Below, in pieces: positions 1 through 7,989 of a stretch of DNA of 31,610 bases. Below the pieces are notes generated by a model, which saw only the letters and a list, made by a program, of their open reading frames with translations, had not been told where the DNA came from and searched no databases. Both the position numbers and the translations under genes were made by a program. Positions within the stretch are counted from its first letter, which is position 1. Each line of letters starts with the position of its first letter. Origin of the DNA: WLJO01 sp945889085 (GTDB lineage Bacteria > Actinomycetota > Acidimicrobiia > Acidimicrobiales > Ilumatobacteraceae); contig CAMDBM010000037.1 of NCBI GenBank assembly GCA_945889085.1, positions 1 to 31,610 of the forward strand, in the 5' to 3' direction.

Positions 1-1521
1 TCCGTGGTCGATGTTCCCACCGACGGCTCCGAGCAGTGGGAGCAACGCCTGCGCGGGCTGGCTCCCGAACCGATCGTTGATCGCCTCGGGGTGGTCTGGC
101 GGGCGGCGTCCTGCGATGCAGCGCAAGGTAGTGGCGAGTTACTGGGTGCCCTGACCGCTCCCGACGGCTCGGTCACGGTGCTGTTTCGTGCCGACACACT
201 GTCGCCGACGCCCCCGTCGAGCGGGGTGCTCCCGGCTCCGGATCGCTGGGTCTATCCCGGTACCTGGCAACCGGAGCCCTCGGCGGCAGCCGCAAGCGGC
301 CCCGCACCGCTGGTGTATGTCGGGCGCTGCGGCAGGGACGCGCTGCACCTGACACCGCCCATGTGTCACCGCCTCGTGGTGGATGGGCCCGAGGCCGAAC
401 GCGACCGGATTGTCGAGTCGCTCCGTTTCGCCGTGGAGGTCTGCGAGACGCTCGTCGCGCCGCCGCCCGGTTCCGCCCGGCGACAGACTTCCGCACCGAC
501 CTGGGTGCTTACGGCGAGCGAGAGTGGCTGGGTGCTCAATCCGCTTGACCTTGCGATGGTGCCGGTTGGCCTCGAGCGCCACGACATCGCGGCGGTCCGG
601 GCACTGCTCGTCGCAGGTGCGGGCGAAGCCGTCGCGCCGGATGTGCTGCCCAGTGCGGCCGCCGACAACCCGGAGCCCGAACTACTGCCGCAGCCCAGTG
701 CACCGGCGAACGTCCGTGATCGTGTTGAACCCTTGCCACCGGTGCTGCCGGTCTGGTCCTTCATGGTTCGCCTCCTCGGTCCGGTGGATGTGCTCGCCTC
801 TGACGGGAGGGTGGTTGCCTTCGAGCGTTCCAAGGCCGTCGAACTGCTCTGCTGGTTGGTGCTCCACCGTCGGTCGGCTACGCGTGAGGCGGCGAGGACG
901 GCGCTCTGGGAAACCGACGTTCGCGACACAACGTTCGCAAACGTGGTGTCCGAGGCGCGTCGGGCACTCTCACGGCATCTTGTAGTCGGGTCGGGTGACC
1001 ACTGGCTCGGCAAGCCGCGAGGGGAGCACTTGCCGTTGCACATCGAGGTTGTCAGCGATGCAGACCTCGTCCGGGCTCATTCCGCCCGGGCGACATGGTT
1101 CCGCAGCACCGACACCTCACTCGACCGTGTCGTGCTCGAACTGCGCAGTGCCCTTGATCTCGTGAGGGGCGCACCATTCATCGGTAGCGGATACGGCTGG
1201 GCCGATGCGGAAGCCAGCACCTCGGACCTCACCCTGCTCGCCGTGGGCATTGCGTTGGACCTTGCGGAGGTTGAACTCGCTCTCGGCAACGTCGATGGTG
1301 CGTTTGCGGCGACGAGCGTCGGGCTTGCCGTGCTCCCGGGTCACGAGGAACTCGTGGCGCTGCGGCTCAGAACACACGCATCGTGCCGTGACAGCGCTGG
1401 CGCCCGTCACGAGTGGCAGATGTACCTGCGCAGCCTCGTCGACGACCCGTGGCAGAGCGAGCCGTCGCCGTGGCTGGAGGAACTGGCGCGCGATCTGCTC
1501 AGCGATCCCGTTACCGCCTGA
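1..1521 (+). CDS. BTAD/winged-helix regulatory protein, 5' end cut by the window
   Basis: About 506 codons are visible and the frame is open to the left edge, so the N-terminus is missing; the GTG at position 4 is probably internal. The first ~250 visible residues are low in recognisable motifs and include a Pro/Ala-rich stretch. Around visible residues 252-325 there is an OmpR/SARP-like winged helix (segments FMVRLLGPVDV, ELLCWLVLHR, TFANVVSEARRAL). The remainder is alpha-helical and resembles the bacterial transcriptional activator domain (BTAD) found behind such winged helices in SARP-type regulators. It is probably a DNA-binding regulator, and such proteins in actinobacteria often carry extra N-terminal domains such as LysM that would lie outside this window. 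Its target is unknown. It ends 14 bp from the convergent disA stop, with no evident terminator between them. Confidence 0.7.
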   Translation, partial: SVVDVPTDGSEQWEQRLRGLAPEPIVDRLGVVWRAASCDAAQGSGELLGALTAPDGSVTVLFRADTLSPTPPSSGVLPAPDRWVYPGTWQPEPSAAAASGPAPLVYVGRCGRDALHLTPPMCHRLVVDGPEAERDRIVESLRFAVEVCETLVAPPPGSARRQTSAPTWVLTASESGWVLNPLDLAMVPVGLERHDIAAVRALLVAGAGEAVAPDVLPSAAADNPEPELLPQPSAPANVRDRVEPLPPVLPVWSFMVRLLGPVDVLASDGRVVAFERSKAVELLCWLVLHRRSATREAARTALWETDVRDTTFANVVSEARRALSRHLVVGSGDHWLGKPRGEHLPLHIEVVSDADLVRAHSARATWFRSTDTSLDRVVLELRSALDLVRGAPFIGSGYGWADAEASTSDLTLLAVGIALDLAEVELALGNVDGAFAATSVGLAVLPGHEELVALRLRTHASCRDSAGARHEWQMYLRSLVDDPWQSEPSPWLEELARDLLSDPVTA

Positions 1522-1535
1522 GCGAGCCGGGCGAC

Positions 1536-2618
1536 TCAGCCGTACTGCTCGAGGATGCTCGTCTCTGCCAGCCGACCGAGGGCATCCTTGATCACGCGAG
1601 CCCGGTCCTCATCGACACCCGGCACACCCGTGAGGTCCGCTGTGGTGCAGCGCAGCACCTTTGCGAGGCTGCCGAAGCGATCGACCACATTGTGGGCGAG
1701 TGCCTCGCTCATGCGCGGAATCCGGGAGAGCAGTCGGTAGCCGCGAGGCTGCACCGGTTGATCGAGGTCCACATCGGGCAGCAGCGGCACGAGCAGGTGG
1801 GCAACGCTGCGCGTGTCGAGCAGATCGTTGTCGTCGAGGTCCTGCAGCTCGTGCACGATCTGATCGAGTGTGGCCGGGTCGGTGTCTGGCGCGTAGTCAC
1901 GAACCACCAGGCCGAGGTCATCCTCGGTGCCGCTGTACAGCTCGTCCAGCTGCAGACGGAGAAGGCGCGCGTCAACACCCAGTTCCACAATCATCATGTC
2001 GATCTCGTCGGAGATCCGTCGGACCATTTCGCTGCGCTGGATCACGGCCGCCACGTCACGAAGTGTCACTACGTCGCCGACTTCGAGCGCGCTCAGCGCG
2101 CTGCTGACGTCGTCTAGACGCGCCTTGTAACGCTCGAGTGTCTGGAGGGCCTGATTCGCCTGCTCGAGCAGGCGGCCGATCTCCTGCAGTACGTGTTTGT
2201 GCTCGCCGATGTACACGGCAATGACGCCCATCTCTTCGCTCACGGACACCACGGGCACCGCGATGCTGCGGGCCACTCGCTCGGCGGTTCGGTGGCGGGT
2301 GCCGGTTTCGCTCGTCTGCGTTGTTGGGTCCGGAACGAGGTGCACGTTGGCCCGAGCGATACGCGTGGCATCGGACCCGAGGATGATGGCGCCGTCCATC
2401 TTGGCAAGCTCGGAGAGGCGCTGGGGGCTGAACGCGGAGTCCAACAGGAAGCCACCCGAGCAGATGTTGAGCACGGTTGGGAAGTCGCCCAGAATGAGCA
2501 GCGCACCCATCTTGGCCCGCACGATTCGGTCGAGTCCTTCGCGCAGCGACGTCCCGGGCGCCACCTTCGCGAGCGCGGCATGGAGGATCTCGGAACGCTG
2601 CCTCGATCCGTCGGACAT
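1536..2618 (-). CDS. disA: DNA integrity scanning protein DisA, diadenylate cyclase
   Basis: 360 aa, the normal length for DisA. This enzyme condenses two ATP into the second messenger c-di-AMP and binds branched DNA such as recombination intermediates. The N-terminal DAC domain carries both signature motifs, DGA (residues 75-77) and RHR (108-110, in TRHRTAER), so it should be catalytically competent. A helical linker follows, and a C-terminal helix-hairpin-helix region (LAHNVVDRFGSLAKVL, GVPGVDEDRARVI) would bind DNA. It lies 55 bp downstream of radA on the same strand. This pairing is common in actinobacteria, where RadA is reported to restrain DisA. A good -10 (TAGAAT) sits 6 bases before the ATG, so disA may also be transcribed alone from a leaderless mRNA. 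Confidence 0.96.
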   Translation of the reverse strand: MSDGSRQRSEILHAALAKVAPGTSLREGLDRIVRAKMGALLILGDFPTVLNICSGGFLLDSAFSPQRLSELAKMDGAIILGSDATRIARANVHLVPDPTTQTSETGTRHRTAERVARSIAVPVVSVSEEMGVIAVYIGEHKHVLQEIGRLLEQANQALQTLERYKARLDDVSSALSALEVGDVVTLRDVAAVIQRSEMVRRISDEIDMMIVELGVDARLLRLQLDELYSGTEDDLGLVVRDYAPDTDPATLDQIVHELQDLDDNDLLDTRSVAHLLVPLLPDVDLDQPVQPRGYRLLSRIPRMSEALAHNVVDRFGSLAKVLRCTTADLTGVPGVDEDRARVIKDALGRLAETSILEQYG

Positions 2619-2624
2619 ATCCGG

Positions 2625-2630
2625 ATTCTA
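2625..2630 (-). promoter_or_regulatory. -10 element of disA, probably leaderless
   Basis: TAGAAT on the minus strand matches TATAAT at five of six positions and ends six bases before the disA ATG at 2618. The transcript would therefore start at or next to the start codon. No clear TTGACA-like -35 is visible. It lies in the 55-bp radA-disA gap. Confidence 0.55.
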
Positions 2631-2673
2631 CGCGGAGTCCTGTCGGTGCTCCCGCGGAGAGGTTTGCGCTGCG

Positions 2674-4065
2674 CTACAGCGGCTCGTTGAGCAACAGGCT
2701 GCGGGGTACGAACTCCGGGCTGTTCACGAGGCCGAGTGCGTGCAGCGCCTCGGCGAGTGTGCCCACGCGAATCACCTCGAGGCCGGGCACCTCGACGGCG
2801 GCCGACCGAGGGACGATGGCGGTGGTAAACCCGAGCCTCGCTGCCTCGGTGAGCCGACGGGCGGTTTGGCTCACCTGACGCAGTTCTCCGGCCAGACCGA
2901 CCTCTCCGCAGACCACCACCTTGCCCGAGACGGGCCGCCCGGTGACTGCTGACGCGGCGGCGACGCAGACTGCTAGGTCGCCGCCGGGTTCGGTGAGCCG
3001 GATGCCCCCGACGACGGATGCGTACACGTCGCACGAGCCGAACATGAGGCCGGCCCGCTGGTCGAGGACCGCAAGCAGTACTGCGAGGCGACCGTGGTCA
3101 AAACCCTGGGCGGAACGCCGCGGGGACGACAGAGCGGACAGCGTGACAAGAGCCTGGACCTCGACGAGGAGTGGGCGGTACCCATCGAGTACGGGCGCCA
3201 CCACAGAGCCGGGCACGCCGGCGCGGCGGTCTGCCAGAAATAGCTTGCTTGCGTCCGGCACGGGGCGAAGCCCGTCGCCCTCCATCTCGAACAGGCCGAG
3301 TTCGTTCGTGGTGCCGAAACGGTGCTTGACGGCTCGCAGCATTCGCAAGGCATGGTGGCGCTCGCCGTCAAAGGAGAGCACGGTGTCGACCAGGTGCTCG
3401 AGCACTCGCGGACCGGCAAGCGTTCCTTCCTTGGTGACATGGCCGACCAGCAGGGTGGTGAGCCCGTTGGATTTCGCGTCCGCAACCAATTGTTGGGCAC
3501 AGCCGCGAACCTGGGTGACTGATCCCGGACCGGACGCAATCTCGGGATCCGAGACCGCCTGGATCGAGTCGACGATGAGGAGGTCGGGTTGCATGGCGGC
3601 GGCCGCCGCTCGGATACGCGGCAACGAGGTCTCGGCCAGCAGGAAAATATTGTCGTGCAGGGCACCGAGGCGGTCCGCCCGCAGACGAACCTGCTGGGCA
3701 CTCTCCTCCGCCGTGGCATAGAGCGTGCGGCCCCCCATCGCGGCAAGCAGCTGAAGCAGGAGCGTGGACTTGCCGACGCCGGGCTCACCGCCGAGGAGGG
3801 TGACGGATCCTGGTACGAGCCCACCGGATAGCACGCGGTCCATCTCGGAGATGCCGGTGGATCGTGGTTGGCCCTCGAGCGGGTCGATCTGGGTGATGGA
3901 CTGCACATCGGGTGGTGGGCCCGACAACAGCGGGGGGTGGCCAACTTCCCCCTCGACGTCTTCGATCAGTGAGTTCCAGGAGCCGCACGACCCGCAGCGG
4001 CCGGACCACTTGGGGTGTCCGGCGCCGCAGTCGCCGCATCGGTGGACAATTCGCATCTTGCTCAT
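2674..4065 (-). CDS. radA: DNA repair protein RadA (Sms)
   Basis: 463 aa, typical for bacterial RadA, a RecA-like ATPase that helps branch migration and processing of recombination intermediates. The N-terminal zinc finger has Cys pairs at C10/C13 and C24/C27. The ATPase core has Walker A GEPGVGKST (93-101), a Walker B-like LLIVDSIQA, and the RadA-specific KHRFG motif at about 247-251. The C-terminal third is the Lon-like domain (GEVGLAGELRQV), which in RadA lacks protease activity. The ATG at 4065 places the zinc finger at the usual distance, and a second ATG three codons in is possible. It is the first gene of a radA-disA unit and diverges from the lipoprotein gene at 4120 across 54 bp. I see no convincing -10 for it. 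Confidence 0.96.
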   Translation of the reverse strand: MSKMRIVHRCGDCGAGHPKWSGRCGSCGSWNSLIEDVEGEVGHPPLLSGPPPDVQSITQIDPLEGQPRSTGISEMDRVLSGGLVPGSVTLLGGEPGVGKSTLLLQLLAAMGGRTLYATAEESAQQVRLRADRLGALHDNIFLLAETSLPRIRAAAAAMQPDLLIVDSIQAVSDPEIASGPGSVTQVRGCAQQLVADAKSNGLTTLLVGHVTKEGTLAGPRVLEHLVDTVLSFDGERHHALRMLRAVKHRFGTTNELGLFEMEGDGLRPVPDASKLFLADRRAGVPGSVVAPVLDGYRPLLVEVQALVTLSALSSPRRSAQGFDHGRLAVLLAVLDQRAGLMFGSCDVYASVVGGIRLTEPGGDLAVCVAAASAVTGRPVSGKVVVCGEVGLAGELRQVSQTARRLTEAARLGFTTAIVPRSAAVEVPGLEVIRVGTLAEALHALGLVNSPEFVPRSLLLNEPL

Positions 4066-4119
4066 ATCAGGAACCGTGACAGGGGGGTGCCACAGGGTTT
4101 CTGGAAGAATCGACAGGTC

Positions 4120-5181
4120 ATGCGAGGCAGCAGGTTCGTCAAGAGAGCGCTCGTTGCGCTGTTCTGCGTCGTTGGTCTGGCCGCGTGCCGGGTCGATGCC
4201 GAGGTAACCGCCGTGGTGAACCCGGACGGTTCGGGCGCAATCTCGGTGAAGATCACCGCCGACGCGGATGTTGTTGCTTCTGAGCCATCGCTCGCCAAGG
4301 ACTTCAAGGTGGACGATCTCGCGACGGCTGGCTGGGTTGTCACTGGTCCCGTATCAACCGCCGACGGTGGTCTGACCGTGTTGCTCGCGCACCCGTTCGC
4401 GAACCTCGCCGAGGCCAACGAGATCTTGGCGTCGCTTTCCGGTCCCGACGGCCCGGTGCTCGAACCGATGCTGGCGGCCCGCTCCACCGAGGGAGAGGTG
4501 CACTGGACGTTCGTCGGTTCGCTGGACTTCTCGAAGGGCCTCACGGCCGTTGCCGATCAGGATCTCGTGGCCGCCGTCGGCCGCACACCGTGGCTGCAGG
4601 AGATCGCCGCTCGCCAACTGACACCCACCGACGTAGCGAGCATCACGTTCCGGATGACGCTCCCGGGCGTCGCCGCCTCCGGCTCGGGGGCATCTACCGC
4701 CAGCGCGTCGAACGAGTGGACCGTCCGACCCGGGGACGCGGCGTTGGACCTAGCTATCGAAACCGTTCAGGTGGGCAAGGGCGTGAAGACGGCCCGCAAG
4801 ATCCAGGGACAGTTCCGGGCAATTCTCATCGTGTACGTGCTGATCGTCGGCGGGCTCGCCTCGATCTGGTTCTACGCACGTTCTCGGCGCAACCGACCCA
4901 GGCAGGCCCAGCCCACCATGAAGATGGCAGAGATGCTCGAACTGGAACCCGACGAGCGTCGTGTCATGCGTTACCTGCTGCGCTTCGACTCACCCCCCAA
5001 TGCCGAGGAGTTGGCGGGCGCAATCGGCATTTCCGTTCGCGAGCTCAAGGACCACGTTCGGGTGCTGTTGAGGGCTGGGCTGGTGATCGTCGAGAACGGT
5101 CGCGTTCGACCCGTCATCGGCAAGCGCACCACCCGAGGAGCGCCCAGCAACGACCGCTGGTCCAAGCTCGACGACATGTAA
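4120..5181 (+). CDS. LppM-like lipoprotein with membrane helix and cytoplasmic winged helix
   Basis: 353 aa from the ATG at 4120. That start gives a clean lipoprotein signal peptide (MRGSRFVKR, hydrophobic core, lipobox LAAC with Cys23); the open frame continues 35 codons upstream but would mask it. Residues ~24-230 form a beta-rich extracytoplasmic domain (VTAVVNPDGSGAISVKIT) resembling the LppM/DUF3153 domain. A single membrane helix (ILIVYVLIVGGLASIWFYA, ~234-253) is followed by basic residues (RSRRNRPR), the stop-transfer signature for a cytoplasmic tail. Residues ~270-335 read as a winged helix (ERRVMRYLLRF, AEELAGAIGISVRELKDHV, LLRAGLVIVENGRV), close to MarR/TrmB-type DNA-binding folds. 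This suggests a membrane-tethered one-component regulator or sensor, but no function is established. It diverges from radA. The domain readings are from motifs only. Confidence 0.75.
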   Translation: MRGSRFVKRALVALFCVVGLAACRVDAEVTAVVNPDGSGAISVKITADADVVASEPSLAKDFKVDDLATAGWVVTGPVSTADGGLTVLLAHPFANLAEANEILASLSGPDGPVLEPMLAARSTEGEVHWTFVGSLDFSKGLTAVADQDLVAAVGRTPWLQEIAARQLTPTDVASITFRMTLPGVAASGSGASTASASNEWTVRPGDAALDLAIETVQVGKGVKTARKIQGQFRAILIVYVLIVGGLASIWFYARSRRNRPRQAQPTMKMAEMLELEPDERRVMRYLLRFDSPPNAEELAGAIGISVRELKDHVRVLLRAGLVIVENGRVRPVIGKRTTRGAPSNDRWSKLDDM

Positions 5182-5198
5182 GAGCGACCCGCCACGCG

Positions 5199-5229
5199 GA
5201 ACGGCCGGTCGCTCAGCGACCGGCCGTTC
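5199..5229 (+). terminator. Hairpin terminator after the lipoprotein gene
   Basis: A perfect 14-bp stem (GAACGGCCGGTCGC, loop TCA, complementary arm) lies 18 bp after the stop at 5181 and is followed by TGTTTA, a short T-rich tail on the plus strand. It separates the lipoprotein gene from the convergent clpC (stop at 5252). The minus strand lacks a T-run, so it fits the plus-strand gene best, although the stem could also slow transcription coming from clpC. Confidence 0.75.
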
Positions 5230-5251
5230 TGTTTACGTCTGGATGTTGCGG

Positions 5252-7837
5252 CTACTCGCCGTTCGTCGGCTCGGCACCGGCCTCGCCGGCACCTGCGCCA
5301 GCGAGTTCCACGGCGCTTGGGGCACGGATGCCCTCGATGGCCCGGAACGTGATCCGCTGCTCGCCGGGCTTGTCCGGGTCGTCCTCCACATCCACCACGA
5401 TGAGTTCACCGGCGTTGTACGTCTTGTAGAGGATCTTCTCCGAGAGCGGATCCTCGACCAGTCGTTGGATCGCACGGCGCAATGGGCGAGCACCCAGTTG
5501 CGGGTCGTATCCCCTGCGTGCGAGCAGTTCCTTGGCGGCCTTCGTCAGTTCGATGCCGAGGCCCTGGCCCTCTAGTTGCGTCGCCAGGCGCTTCATCATC
5601 ATGTCGACCATGATGGTGACCTCATCGCGGGTGAGTTCGTGGAACACGATTGACTCATCGATGCGGTTGAGGAACTCGGGGCGGAAGTGCGACTTGAGCG
5701 CATCCATGACCTTTTCGCGCATGCGCTCATAGGACACCGCTTCGTCGGACGTGGTGAAGCCCACGTGCGCCTTGCGGAGCTCTTGCGTGCCTAGGTTCGA
5801 GGTCATGATGAGCACGGTGTTGCGGAAGTCCACCGAACGTCCCTGCGAGTCGGTCAGGCGACCTTCCTCGAGGATCTGCAGCAGCGTGTTGAACACGTCC
5901 GGGTGGGCTTTTTCGATCTCGTCGAACAGCACCACGCTGAACGGGCGGCGACGCACTGCTTCGGTGAGCTGGCCACCCTCTTCGTACCCGACGTAGCCGG
6001 GGGGCGAACCGACCAGACGGCTCACCGTGTGCTTCTCCATGTATTCAGACATGTCGAGCGTGATGAGGGCGTTGTCGTCGCCGAACAGGAACTCGGCAAG
6101 CGTCTTGGCGAGTTCGGTCTTGCCGACTCCGGTGGGTCCGAGGAAGATGAACGAACCGCTCGGCCGCCTCGGGTCCTTCAGACCGGCACGCGTGCGGCGG
6201 ACGCTCTGAGAGACCGCACGGATGGCGTCCTCTTGGCCGATGACCCGCTTGTGCAGCTCGCCTTCCATGTTGAGCAGCTTCTGGGTCTCTTCCTCGGTGA
6301 GCTTGTACACGGGAATCCCCGTCCAGAGCGAAAGCACCTCGGCAACGGCTTCTTCGTCGACCTCGTCGAAGAGGTCCACTCCGGATGCCTTGATCTCGGC
6401 TTCCTTCTGCGACTTCTCCTCGAGCAGGCTCTTCTCCTGGTCGCGCAGCTTGCCGGCTTCCTCGAAGCGCTGTTCCTCGACGGCGCGCTTCTTGGACTCC
6501 TGCACCTCGGTGAGGCGCTGCTCGATACCTTTGAGGTCGGGCGGGGTCTGCATGCGCTTGATGCGCAAGCGCGAGCCGGCCTCATCGATGAGGTCGATGG
6601 CCTTGTCCGGGAGGTGACGATCCGCGATGTAGCGGTCCGCAAGGTTTGCGGCGGCGACCAGTGCCTGATCGGTGATGGTTACCCGGTGGTGGGCCTCGTA
6701 CCGGTCGCGCAGACCCTTGAGGATCTCGATGGTGTGGGCAAGCGTCGGCTCGTCCACCTTCACCGGCTGGAAGCGGCGCTCCAGGGCGGCGTCCTTCTCG
6801 AGGTGCTTGCGGTACTCGTCGATCGTGGTGGCACCGACGGTCTGTAGCTCGCCCCGAGCCAGCATGGGCTTGAGGATGCTCGCTGCATCGATTGCGCCTT
6901 CCGCGGCACCGGCACCGACGAGCGTGTGGATCTCGTCGATGAACAGGACGATGTCTCCGCGGGTGCGGATCTCCTTGAGCACCTTCTTGAGCCGCTCCTC
7001 GAAATCGCCGCGATACCGCGAGCCGGCGACGAGTGCGCCGAGATCCAGCGTGTACAACTGCTTGCCGCGCAGGGTGTCGGGTACGTCGCCCGAGACGATC
7101 TTCTGGGCGAGGCCCTCGACGATCGCCGTCTTGCCCACACCGGGTTCGCCGATGAGCACGGGGTTGTTCTTGGTGCGGCGTGACAGCACCTGCATCACAC
7201 GCTCGAGTTCGCGGGTGCGCCCGATGACCGGGTCCAGTTTCTTCTCCCGAGCGAGCTGTGTGAGGTTCCGGCCGAACTGATCAAGGATCTGGCTGCTGCC
7301 CTTGTCCTCGCCGCTGGCCTGCTGTTCACGGCTGCCGGTGCCGGCGCCCGCAGGGGTGGAGCCCGAGGCGCCCGCAGGCGGCTCCTTGCCCTGTGAACCC
7401 TGATACCCGGACAGCAACTGGATGACTTGCTGCCGCACGCGGGAAAGATCTGCGCCGAGCTTCACCAACACCTGAGCCGCAACGCCCTCACCCTCACGGA
7501 TGAGGCCGAGCAGGATGTGCTCCGTGCCGATGTAGTTGTGGCCGAGCTGGAGGGCTTCGCGCAATGAGAGCTCGAGAACCTTCTTAGCTCGGGGCGTGAA
7601 CGGAATATGGCCAGACGGGCTGGAGCCGCCCTGACCGATGATGTCTTGGACCTGGCTTCGCACTGCTTCCAGCGAGATACCGAGGGACTCCAAGGCTTTT
7701 GCAGCAACACCCTCGCCCTCATGAATGAGGCCAAGAAGGATGTGCTCCGTCCCGATGTACGAGTGGTTGAGCAGACGCGCTTCTTCTTGCGCCAACACCA
7801 CAACCCGCCGGGCTCGATCAGTGAATCGTTCGAACAC
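5252..7837 (-). CDS. clpC: ATP-dependent Clp protease ATPase subunit ClpC
   Basis: 861 aa. This is the AAA+ unfoldase that delivers substrates to ClpP in the cytoplasm. Two N-terminal Clp repeats (residues ~5-65 and 80-140, each with YIGTEHILLGLI) precede a Gly/Ser/Pro-rich linker. AAA domain 1 has Walker A GEPGVGKT (230-237) and Walker B VLFIDEIH. A central coiled-coil segment with a UVR-like motif (EEQRFEEAGKLRDQEK) marks ClpC rather than ClpB. AAA domain 2 has Walker A GPTGVGKT (~567-574) and VVLFDEIEKAHPD. The start is GTG. The C-terminal tail is Ala/Gly/Glu-rich. A TACACT -10 lies seven bases upstream of the start. I see no CIRCE or HAIR operator. It is intact and monocistronic in appearance. 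Confidence 0.97.
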   Translation of the reverse strand: MFERFTDRARRVVVLAQEEARLLNHSYIGTEHILLGLIHEGEGVAAKALESLGISLEAVRSQVQDIIGQGGSSPSGHIPFTPRAKKVLELSLREALQLGHNYIGTEHILLGLIREGEGVAAQVLVKLGADLSRVRQQVIQLLSGYQGSQGKEPPAGASGSTPAGAGTGSREQQASGEDKGSSQILDQFGRNLTQLAREKKLDPVIGRTRELERVMQVLSRRTKNNPVLIGEPGVGKTAIVEGLAQKIVSGDVPDTLRGKQLYTLDLGALVAGSRYRGDFEERLKKVLKEIRTRGDIVLFIDEIHTLVGAGAAEGAIDAASILKPMLARGELQTVGATTIDEYRKHLEKDAALERRFQPVKVDEPTLAHTIEILKGLRDRYEAHHRVTITDQALVAAANLADRYIADRHLPDKAIDLIDEAGSRLRIKRMQTPPDLKGIEQRLTEVQESKKRAVEEQRFEEAGKLRDQEKSLLEEKSQKEAEIKASGVDLFDEVDEEAVAEVLSLWTGIPVYKLTEEETQKLLNMEGELHKRVIGQEDAIRAVSQSVRRTRAGLKDPRRPSGSFIFLGPTGVGKTELAKTLAEFLFGDDNALITLDMSEYMEKHTVSRLVGSPPGYVGYEEGGQLTEAVRRRPFSVVLFDEIEKAHPDVFNTLLQILEEGRLTDSQGRSVDFRNTVLIMTSNLGTQELRKAHVGFTTSDEAVSYERMREKVMDALKSHFRPEFLNRIDESIVFHELTRDEVTIMVDMMMKRLATQLEGQGLGIELTKAAKELLARRGYDPQLGARPLRRAIQRLVEDPLSEKILYKTYNAGELIVVDVEDDPDKPGEQRITFRAIEGIRAPSAVELAGAGAGEAGAEPTNGE

Positions 7838-7844
7838 AAAACAG

Positions 7845-7850
7845 AGTGTA
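7845..7850 (-). promoter_or_regulatory. -10 element of clpC, probably leaderless
   Basis: TACACT on the minus strand ends seven bases before the clpC GTG at 7837. This spacing puts the transcription start at the initiation codon. No clear -35 is seen. There is no GGAAT-type SigR -35 at the right distance, although clpC belongs to the SigR regulon in streptomycetes. Confidence 0.5.
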
Positions 7851-7927
7851 TCGGTGGGGTGTCACGCTTGCTGAGCGGCATAAATCTCAGAGTTTTCGGG
7901 GAAATCCGGGAATATTCACGGAACTTC

Positions 7928-7955
7928 TCTGCGGGCCCGCAGACGCGCAAGCGTC
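7928..7955 (-). terminator. Two adjacent hairpins between the FAD oxidoreductase gene and clpC
   Basis: A 5-bp stem with a tetraloop (GACGC-GCAA-GCGTC on the plus strand, 7942-7955) abuts a 16-bp perfect palindrome, TCTGCGGGCCCGCAGA (7928-7943). They lie 34-62 bp downstream of the stop of the minus-strand FAD oxidoreductase gene and about 80 bp upstream of the clpC -10. No strong T-run follows, so this may be a weak terminator or a palindromic protein-binding site for clpC control. The rest of the 152-bp gap shows nothing else I can support. Confidence 0.35.
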
Positions 7956-7989
7956 GTTTGTCGCGCGAACATGATCGAGGCGCTATCCG

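Noticed and set aside
1413..2117. Plus-strand frame of 234 codons after the BTAD gene
   Set aside because: It overlaps the 3' end of the BTAD gene and runs antisense to disA; His/Val-rich without motifs.
5903..6847. Long plus-strand open frame of 314 codons
   Set aside because: It is antisense to clpC, which is unambiguous; the product is Leu/Gly/Arg-biased with no family motif, as expected from the complement of a GC-rich gene.
7838..7989. CIRCE, HAIR or SigR-type control site upstream of clpC
   Set aside because: None of the expected inverted repeats or a GGAAT with properly spaced GTT was found; only the palindrome at 7928-7943 stands out.
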